A DNA stretch of 64,000 nucleotides from Amphibalanus amphitrite. Lineage: Eukaryota > Arthropoda > Thecostraca > Balanomorpha > Balanidae. Both the position numbers and the translations under genes were made by a program. Positions 58,640-64,000 of this stretch are shown in pieces. The stretch is from contig NW_024881506.1 of the NCBI RefSeq assembly GCF_019059575.1, positions 930,001 to 994,000 on the forward strand, in the 5' to 3' direction. Numbering within the stretch: the stretch's first letter is position 1; each line of letters starts with the position of its first letter. The notes under the pieces were generated by a model that worked only from the letters and a program-made list of their open reading frames with translations, had not been told where the DNA came from and searched no databases.

Positions 58640-60357
58640 GCGCCACACACGTGACGTACCATCGGCCCGGCCAGTCATGTGAAAGGAACAAGACCTCCCG
58701 GCTACCGGTCTGCAGACCAGAGCAAATTGAACAAGCAGGAAAACCACAGCGCTACATAAATTTGGACAGAAAATAAGCGGCGTTTGTCATATTTTCCTGC
58801 CAGTAACGACACGGGACCTTCGCCCGGTGTCTGCCGCACTGCGTCCGGACGGCATTCACGAGCTACAACTCTTGTGTGCACTGTGGCGACCAGATTTCTG
58901 CTGGTACCAGTACCGGGCAGGTGCTGTCGGCATGGCCACTGGGCCGTCCCACAGTCGCATATGATAAGTTCGGCAAGGGATAGGCTGTAACACCACACTG
59001 TAGCCCGCAGTCAGCGGGTCCGTGAGCTCGCAGCTCGGGCTCGGTTTGAGCCATCGGCCCCTGTGACTGCCCGAGACGCCCGTTCGGCCGCGACAAATCG
59101 CGTCTCGGGCTGACCCAGAGTTTCAGCCCCCTGGTCCCTCCCATAGCTCCCCAAGGACTCCTGTCGCACCTTCAGAGGAGAACGGAGTGCTATTCTGGCG
59201 CAGCTGTGGCGGTTTTGGCGCACCACCTCTGATGGCCGGTGCGTCACATTTGTCGCGGCCACTCGACAACTGTCGACCGCGCCGGGCACCCCAATTGGAG
59301 ACGGCGGGGCACGCGCGGCCCGGCCCCGCCTGATTTACCGTCATCCCCGGTGATTTAGCTGTGTGGCTCGGTGTGATTTAACGCGGCCCGTGTGAGCGGC
59401 GGCAGTCCGGTGAGATTTAGAGCTGCTCGGATGGGATGCAGGACAGGGGCGACACGAGTACCCACGACCCACAACTCGCGAGCGGGAGACAGCTGGGGCC
59501 ACCGCGAGGGTACAGTAAACAGCAGGAAGAGACCACGACATAGCTACCTGAACACAACGCTCAGTTCACACAGTGCAGTCGACGGCACGGACACCTGATC
59601 ACAGCAGGAGCAGCACACGGCTCGGCCACTGAATACAGTCACAGCGTACAGGACAGACCACCCGAAAATACAGCGCCACTGCAACTGCACTGCTGACAAA
59701 ATACAGACACTCACCGGGCACACTGAAACCAGCACTCGGACATATGAACACTTGATATGACTCGAGGCAACACTATGTCTGATTCACGGAGTGCATAATA
59801 TCGTTAAAGTTATACAATATATAGCCTCAACAGCCAACAATGTCATATAGGTAGCAGAACACAAATTAGAAGTGGACCCCGACCCGAATTGTAATGAAAA
59901 ATTATATAATAGTGGCATATCAGCTGCTTTCAAGAAAATGCATGTTTTAAAGGTTAAAGTGTTTGTGAAGTCTGCAAACATTAGCAACTTACAGTAATAT
60001 ACCTACGTTACAATAGAGTATAATTACTAGAAGGAATGTGAGCTACCCGCCCATAGAAGTGCTTCAAATACCACCGATTTTTCATTTTTAAATCTTTCGT
60101 CAGATTAAATCATCATCTTTCTGTGACGGTGAGTATGGAATAAAAAATAGCCTCCGCCGGCTCCAGCCACCATAGCTGACCACATTCCCGCATTCCGTAC
60201 ATACAGCCGGGCAGACCGACACACACGCGGCCAGAGTCGGCCGCGCCGCCACAGCCTATCGGCTATCAGATATTTAACATAAATTGGACATTAGCGGCAC
60301 AACGGTCCCAAAAACCCCAGTGGCGGCCCTGGTGCCGGTGGGAACAGCAGAGCGGCC

Positions 60358-60522
60358 GGCCCGGCCCGGCCCGGCCCGGTATGTGGGGCTATACCGGGGA
60401 TCGGCGGCCCGGCCGGCAGAGACGGCAGGTGCCCGGACTGAGGGCCGGGGCTGCGGGCCGGGGCTGCCGGGGCTGCAGGGGCTGCCGGCCGGGGCTGCCG
60501 GTGCTGCCGGGGCTGAGGGTTA
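60358..60522. repeat. GGCCC microsatellite followed by GGGGCTGCCG repeats
   Basis: Four GGCCC units lead, after about 60 bp, into ten-base units of GGGGCTGCCG/GGGGCTGCGG through 60522, directly before the hAT-like MITE. Confidence 0.75.
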
Positions 60523-60562
60523 GGGTTCCCGGTCCCCAGCCGCTGAATCACATAGTATTGAG

Positions 60563-60923
60563 TAAAGATGTCACTCGGATACCGACTTTTTGGTATACCG
60601 ATACCAACTCGGTATTTGGTAACCGAAGGTTTGTTGTCAATAATTAAAACACTATTCTTTAGAATTGTGTTTTTCTATTGAAAAACAAATCTGAGTTCCC
60701 TGACAATTTGGCAAAAGCTGCCTGTATTTCAAACCTTATGTTTTTTGGTCTTTTGTTGGTAGGTATTATGAATTTTCACTAATGTGTAAGAGGCTGTAAA
60801 TTTGGTCAAAAGTTGGTGTTTCCCTGGCATTCTCAAGTTGGTTTGGTTTCGGAATTTTTCCATGGTTTTGGTTGGTATTTGGTTTGGTGTCGGTATCCTG
60901 ATTTTCTGTAACTGACATCACTA
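60563..60923. mobile_element. Small hAT-like MITE, 361 bp
   Basis: The left end TAAAGATGTCACTCGGATACC and the right end GGTATCC...TGACATCACTA are inverted copies over the outer 11 bp with a few differences. GATACC/GGTATC boxes repeat inside. The flanks GTATTGAG (60555-60562) and GGATTGAG (60924-60931) differ at one base and look like an ageing 8-bp duplication. There is no coding capacity and the interior is T/G-rich. Assignment to hAT rests on duplication length and TAG-GATGTCA-like ends. Confidence 0.7.
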
Positions 60924-61399
60924 GGATTGAGGTACACAGCCCGTGCTACTATCTGCTCAGACCATACTCAAACCACAGTGATGGGGATGTTCTGACGTTT
61001 GAAGTGATGTAGTGATGTATGATAGACGTACTCTGCCTGATAAAATGAACCATGGATCCGTGCAAACGGTATACAGAGGTCTGTGAATGAACAAACATCT
61101 TTTGGAGTGCAATCGCTGGTGATGCAATGATGTTAGATAACAAACTGAATGCTGATGTATAACAGACTATAGTGCTCCCGGTGCTGATAGCGCCCATGTG
61201 ATGTGGTGTGTGATGCGACCCTAGCCAACACTGATGTGCCTCGGAGGTCATTCAGCACAGGGGCCGGTTTCCCCGACTGATTCTAAAACTGTGTCCTGAT
61301 TCTGAGCCCACCCCGGTCCCCGACTGAGACTGGCGCTATATGACTGACTGAGGACTGAGCTGGTGTGTATAGACTCGGCTTCCCCGGCCCCTCCCGGCC

Positions 61400-61445
61400 A
61401 GTCTCAGTCACTCAGTCACTCAGTCCGTCCGTCAGTCAGTCAGTA
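61400..61445. repeat. CAGT/CACT tetranucleotide repeat
   Basis: CAGTCACTCAGTCACTCAG, then CCGTCCGTCAGTCAGTCAG, an imperfect 4-bp repeat of about eleven units. Confidence 0.85.
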
Positions 61446-61799
61446 ACCCAGTTCGTCAGAGCGGGTCGGACCGGTCCGCTCCCCTCATTATTGCTGTTTA
61501 CCGCGCGCCGGCCACGCACGCGGCACAAACAGCGCGCCGGTGACGGTCGCGGCGCAGTGGCGCGCCGTGATCGCCGCCAGCCGGCTATCGCGGCGCGCAT
61601 CGGCGCCCCCCGCGCGCCGCTTTTCATCTTTTGAGCGGCCCGGCCGAGCCGGCCCGGGCCGGGCGCAGAAATTCGGCGCACAAAGGCGAGGGCGCCGCCG
61701 GCCACAATGGGCCACAATGGGGGCCAAGTGAGCAGCGCGGCCCGGCCCGGCCCGGCCCGGTCCGGGGAGCATGGGCCGCCGGGACACCGCGCCCGACCA

Positions 61800-61850
61800 G
61801 AGTCTGAGCCAGAGTCTGAGCCGGAGCCGGAGCCGGAGTCGGAGTCGCGA
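61800..61850. repeat. Hexamer repeat next to the HR1 exon donor
   Basis: GAGTCTGAGCC and GGAGCC units repeat up to seven bases from the donor of the HR1 exon. On the sense strand this is CCGGCT/CCGACT. Read through, it gives a [10 protein letters not shown]-like peptide that is not part of the family, so the splice call stands. Confidence 0.8.
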
Positions 61851-61857
61851 GTCCCAC

Positions 61858-61999
61858 CTGTTTGCTGAAGACGCCGATGTCCTCGTTGAACGACTCGGAG
61901 CTGCACACGTCACCGCCGGCCACGCCCGGGTCGCGGGGCGTGCAGGTCGCCAGCTCGCACTTCTCGAAAATGAGGGCCAGCAACGGGAACAGCGGGTGC
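61858..61999 (-). CDS. hth: hth coding exon: MEINOX HR1 (Meis-A) half
   Basis: This internal exon of 142 bp has one leading base that completes a split codon, then 47 codons. It begins [18 protein letters not shown], continues [18 protein letters not shown] and ends [11 protein letters not shown]. This is the nearly invariant first helical block of MEINOX (HR1), which contacts the PBC-A domain of Extradenticle/Pbx. The acceptor on the minus strand is CCGTTTCAG then G-CAC-CCG. The donor is AAA-CAG then GTGGGAC, ending in phase 0. The leading split codon implies that the upstream exon ends with two bases of a Gly or Glu codon, matching the DAIYG or DAIYE junction of Meis and Hth. The upstream exon is not in the remaining 2 kb. 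The hexamer-rich repeat at about 61800-61850 starts only a few bases into the intron. Confidence 0.97.
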
Positions 62000-64000
62000 C
62001 TGAAACGGGGGAGTCACCGTCAGATGAGTGTGACACTCACACAAGGCCGGGTGACACTCACACACGGGCGGGTGACACACACGGGCGGGTGACACTCACA
62101 CACGGCCGGGTGACACTCATACGCGGCCGGGTGACACTCACACGCGGTCGGGTGACACACACGACCGGGTGACACTCACACGGGCGGGGGACAGCTACAT
62201 GAACTGGTGACAGTCTGTCACAACCAGCACAGAAAGGTCGGAGCGTTTTGCAGCAAACTGTGGTATTGTGATTTCCTGTCTCGGCCCCTGACCATGAGCG
62301 GAGGCCTCTGGCCGCCGTCACAGGGCGGCGGCGGCCCGATTTAGAGCTGCTGACCGGGCCGCCGACACGTCAGCGGTTCCCGTCAGCGGCTGCATGTAAT
62401 ATCTCAATATTTTGAGTCGGACTGATTAGGGCGTGTGGGTCCGATCAATCACGCCTATCTGCATATGACGGCGCCACTGACGGTTGAGCTCTAAACACGC
62501 GTCGAACAAACACGCCGTGAGCCGGCGGCGGCCCGCCAGCATGGCACACTCTGCGGCGACACCGGACGTCACTGGACGCCACTGACGGCGGCTGGACGTC
62601 ACTGACGGCACGGATCGACCGCAGCGGCGCGCGGCGCGATGCCGGCCCTAATTAAATGAGTTTGGAGTGGTGTTATCGGGACGGACGACACGCCGCGCCG
62701 GGGGTAATGACAGGGGTGCGTGCTCTACGCGGCATACCTGTCCGCCGCCGCGGTGGGCGGGGGCCGACGGCGCGGGCATCCCGGCCCGGCCCGGCGCGGC
62801 GCGGCTGCCGGCGGCCCCTGGTTAATCAGATCCGCGCGCTGTGGCGGCGCCCACGGGGCGCGGGCGCCGGCCCGGCCGCGGCCAGCTATGCGGCCGGCGC
62901 ACAGTGACTCCGGGGAGTCGGCGCCGCCGCCGCCGCCACGCAGGGGGCAAGGACCCAGCGGTGCGACCCACCGAAAATAGCGCCCGCTGAGGGGAGGCGG
63001 CGGCGGCGGCGGCGGCCGGGTACCCACGGGGTGCGGGCCGGCCGCGGACCTCTGTTTGCTGAGGATTATCGGCATTTACGGCCCTGGTCGGCGTCCGCGG
63101 CGCGGCGGTCCGCGGCTGACGGCCGCCGCCGGACCGCTCCCACACGCCACTCGCGGCACTCCGTAGCACTCCGCGGCACCCGCGGGCACTCACACCCCGT
63201 GTCAGGCCGGTGACAGCTGACATGTGCCAGCAGCGGCGGCGGCCAGCCGGCCGGCTCGGCCCGATCAGCGACCAGCACAGCGAGCGGCGGCACCAGCTGA
63301 ATGAAACCGGCCCGACAATTACACCATTGTGACGCGCCTTACCGGCGTCATTTCAAACGGGCGCAAATCAACGGGAGTGATTCTGGCCACAGCAGGGCGT
63401 GCTGCTGCTGATATTTCGCAGTGGACTTTTACGCCCGAGCCGAGTGTTTTACGGCCCCGGCCGCCAAATCTAAATTGCCCCGTGACGCTATGCACACAGG
63501 GCTCTATATTAGGCGGTCTATAGATAAGCGGCGCACCAATAACACGAAAATTACTCCAGCCGGCAAAGTCGGCCGGGGCCGGGCGCTGTGCCGGGACAGT
63601 CTCAGCTCACAGGAGGACGGGACTGGCGAGAGGAGGTCTCGGGTCGGTGTCAGGTCGCCGGGTCAGGTCACCACGCCGCTGCAGCCCACTCGGAACGGCC
63701 CAGCTAATGGACCATAAAACTCGGACGCGCCGTGAATGTGCCATGAGCTCGGCCGAGTGGCGAGCGGCGAGCGATGCCGGTCGACCACCACGCCGGCTGC
63801 GCGTCTCATTGGAAACAATCGCGCCAGTTAGACGGCCAGCCGGCCGGCCCAGGGCGCCGCGTTCGCCGAGTTCGGCCTTGGCGCAGCGGCGGCGGAGGCG
63901 GCCGGCCGGAAACGTCGAAGACGACGCGGCCGACGCCTGGTCGACGAGGGGAGGAGGGGAGGAACTGAGAGGAGACGAGGGGAGAGCAGGGGAGCGCGGG
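62000..64000 (-). other. hth intron upstream of the HR1 exon (partial)
   Basis: This stretch is noncoding as far as I can see. It holds the 21-bp minisatellite at 62028-62190, then GC-rich sequence with simple CGG and CCG runs near 62920-63020. A less GC-rich patch at about 63320-63560 includes TATATTAGGCGG and AATAACACGAAAATTAC and could be a regulatory island. It ends in a polypurine stretch from about 63945. The N-terminal hth exon (a KRDKDAIY-type end) was looked for on the minus strand and is absent. Confidence 0.6.
62028..62190. repeat. Minisatellite, about eight copies of a 21-22-bp unit
   Basis: Variants of GGGTGACACTCACACACGGGC follow one another, starting about 30 bp upstream of the HR1 exon acceptor in gene order. 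Some units are shortened to GGGTGACACACACGGGC. Confidence 0.9.

Larger units (their letters stand above)
54054..61857 (-). other. hth intron, 7.8 kb, between the HR1 exon and the 51-bp exon
   Basis: This intron contains the Transib-like element (54933-55936), the 361-bp hAT-like MITE (60563-60923), the TGACAG array (58577-58639), the composite TALE site (54728-54740) and several simple repeats. The tract 59750-60150 is AT-rich with no recognised gene or element ends. The tract 56200-56360 has several CCTAAC or CCCTAA-like words but no regular array. No coding exon was recognised. Confidence 0.7.
24943..61999 (-). other. hth: homothorax (Meis-family TALE homeobox) gene, internal part: five exons and their introns
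   Basis: The gene runs right to left. Five exons join in phase into 195 residues spanning the MEINOX domain and the start of the linker. Exon lengths are 142, 51, 51, 207 and 136 bp. The intron positions, including the two consecutive 51-bp exons, agree with what I recall of vertebrate Meis genes, so the structure is ancient. Hth/Meis proteins bind Extradenticle/Pbx through MEINOX, carry it into the nucleus and form Hox-Exd-Hth complexes on DNA. The initiator methionine, the N-terminal exons, the homeodomain exons and both UTRs are outside the window. The homeodomain was looked for by eye on the minus strand below 24943 (GIFPK, NIMRAWLF and WFINARRR in reverse complement) and not found. Family assignment is near certain; calling it hth rather than meis assumes an arthropod. 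Confidence 0.96.

Noticed and set aside
61624-61983. Start of the HR1 exon at an internal methionine
   Set aside because: No such methionine lies in the exon itself as a true start; [13 protein letters not shown] upstream is family sequence and the acceptor at 62000 explains the border.
1-64000. Several hundred open frames of 60-300 codons, many rich in Arg, Pro, Ala and Gly
   Set aside because: High GC removes stop codons, so long frames appear on both strands in all phases. Apart from the hth exons and the LINE tail, none shows a family motif, and their residue make-up follows base composition.
62000-64000. The N-terminal hth exon (KRDKDAIY end)
   Set aside because: No minus-strand sequence before the HR1 exon within the window codes for it.
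1-64000. Retrovirus-like, LTR or Polinton-like elements
   Set aside because: No long terminal direct repeats, integrase, protease or capsid-like frames were recognised; the only reverse-transcriptase trace is the LINE tail at 23.6-23.9 kb.

Overview
The window is a piece of a GC-rich animal genome, estimated by eye at well over 60% GC. It lies almost entirely inside one large gene transcribed from the minus strand: homothorax (hth), the arthropod member of the Meis/Prep TALE homeobox family. Five consecutive coding exons can be placed to the base at 61858-61999, 54003-54053, 52558-52608, 44810-45016 and 24943-25078. Every exon has AG/GT borders, the phases are compatible, and together they encode 195 contiguous residues. 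These cover the MEINOX region (HR1 and HR2, the part that binds Extradenticle/Pbx) and the linker leading to the homeodomain. The linker block RPPSSSLSFSG matches, from memory, the block in insect Hth, which makes an arthropod the best guess. A crustacean is possible, but the species cannot be fixed from this window.

Layout, in gene order (right to left on the plus strand). At 62000-64000 is the intron before the first visible exon; the N-terminal exons lie beyond the right edge. Introns of 7.8, 1.4, 7.5 and 19.7 kb separate the five exons. From 24942 down to base 1 there is more intron, at least 24.9 kb. No homeodomain exon was found in it, so those exons should lie beyond the left edge. No second protein-coding gene, rRNA or tRNA was recognised. 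Nearly all the long open frames here are products of GC-rich sequence that lacks stop codons.

The introns hold four kinds of sequence. (1) AT-richer mobile-element islands: a hAT-type non-autonomous element with a perfect 8-bp target duplication (7351-8800); a 1.8-kb long-arm inverted-repeat element (12483-14285); a Transib-like element with RSS-heptamer-like CACAGTG ends and a 5-bp duplication (54933-55936); a 361-bp hAT-like MITE (60563-60923); and the 3' stub of a LINE (about 23397-23915). (2) Many minisatellites with units of about 10-55 bp. (3) G4-prone or polypurine tracts and homopolymer runs. (4) Small AT-tempered islands that look like conserved noncoding elements, expected in a developmental regulator of this class.

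The most interesting noncoding signals are tandem arrays whose units carry transcription-factor cores. One is an array of eight AGGTCA direct-repeat pairs at 33-bp spacing (50408-50677). Another is a triple AGGTCA-like direct repeat with 4-bp spacers (33628-33653). Two more are arrays of the Meis/Hth core TGACAG (58577-58639 and 22747-22832, the latter with a 10-bp period). There is also an overlapping Pbx/Hox-Pbx/Meis-like site TGATTGATTGACA (54728-54740). They suggest, but do not show, nuclear-receptor input and Hth/Exd autoregulation. No retrovirus-like, LTR or Polinton-like element was recognised.
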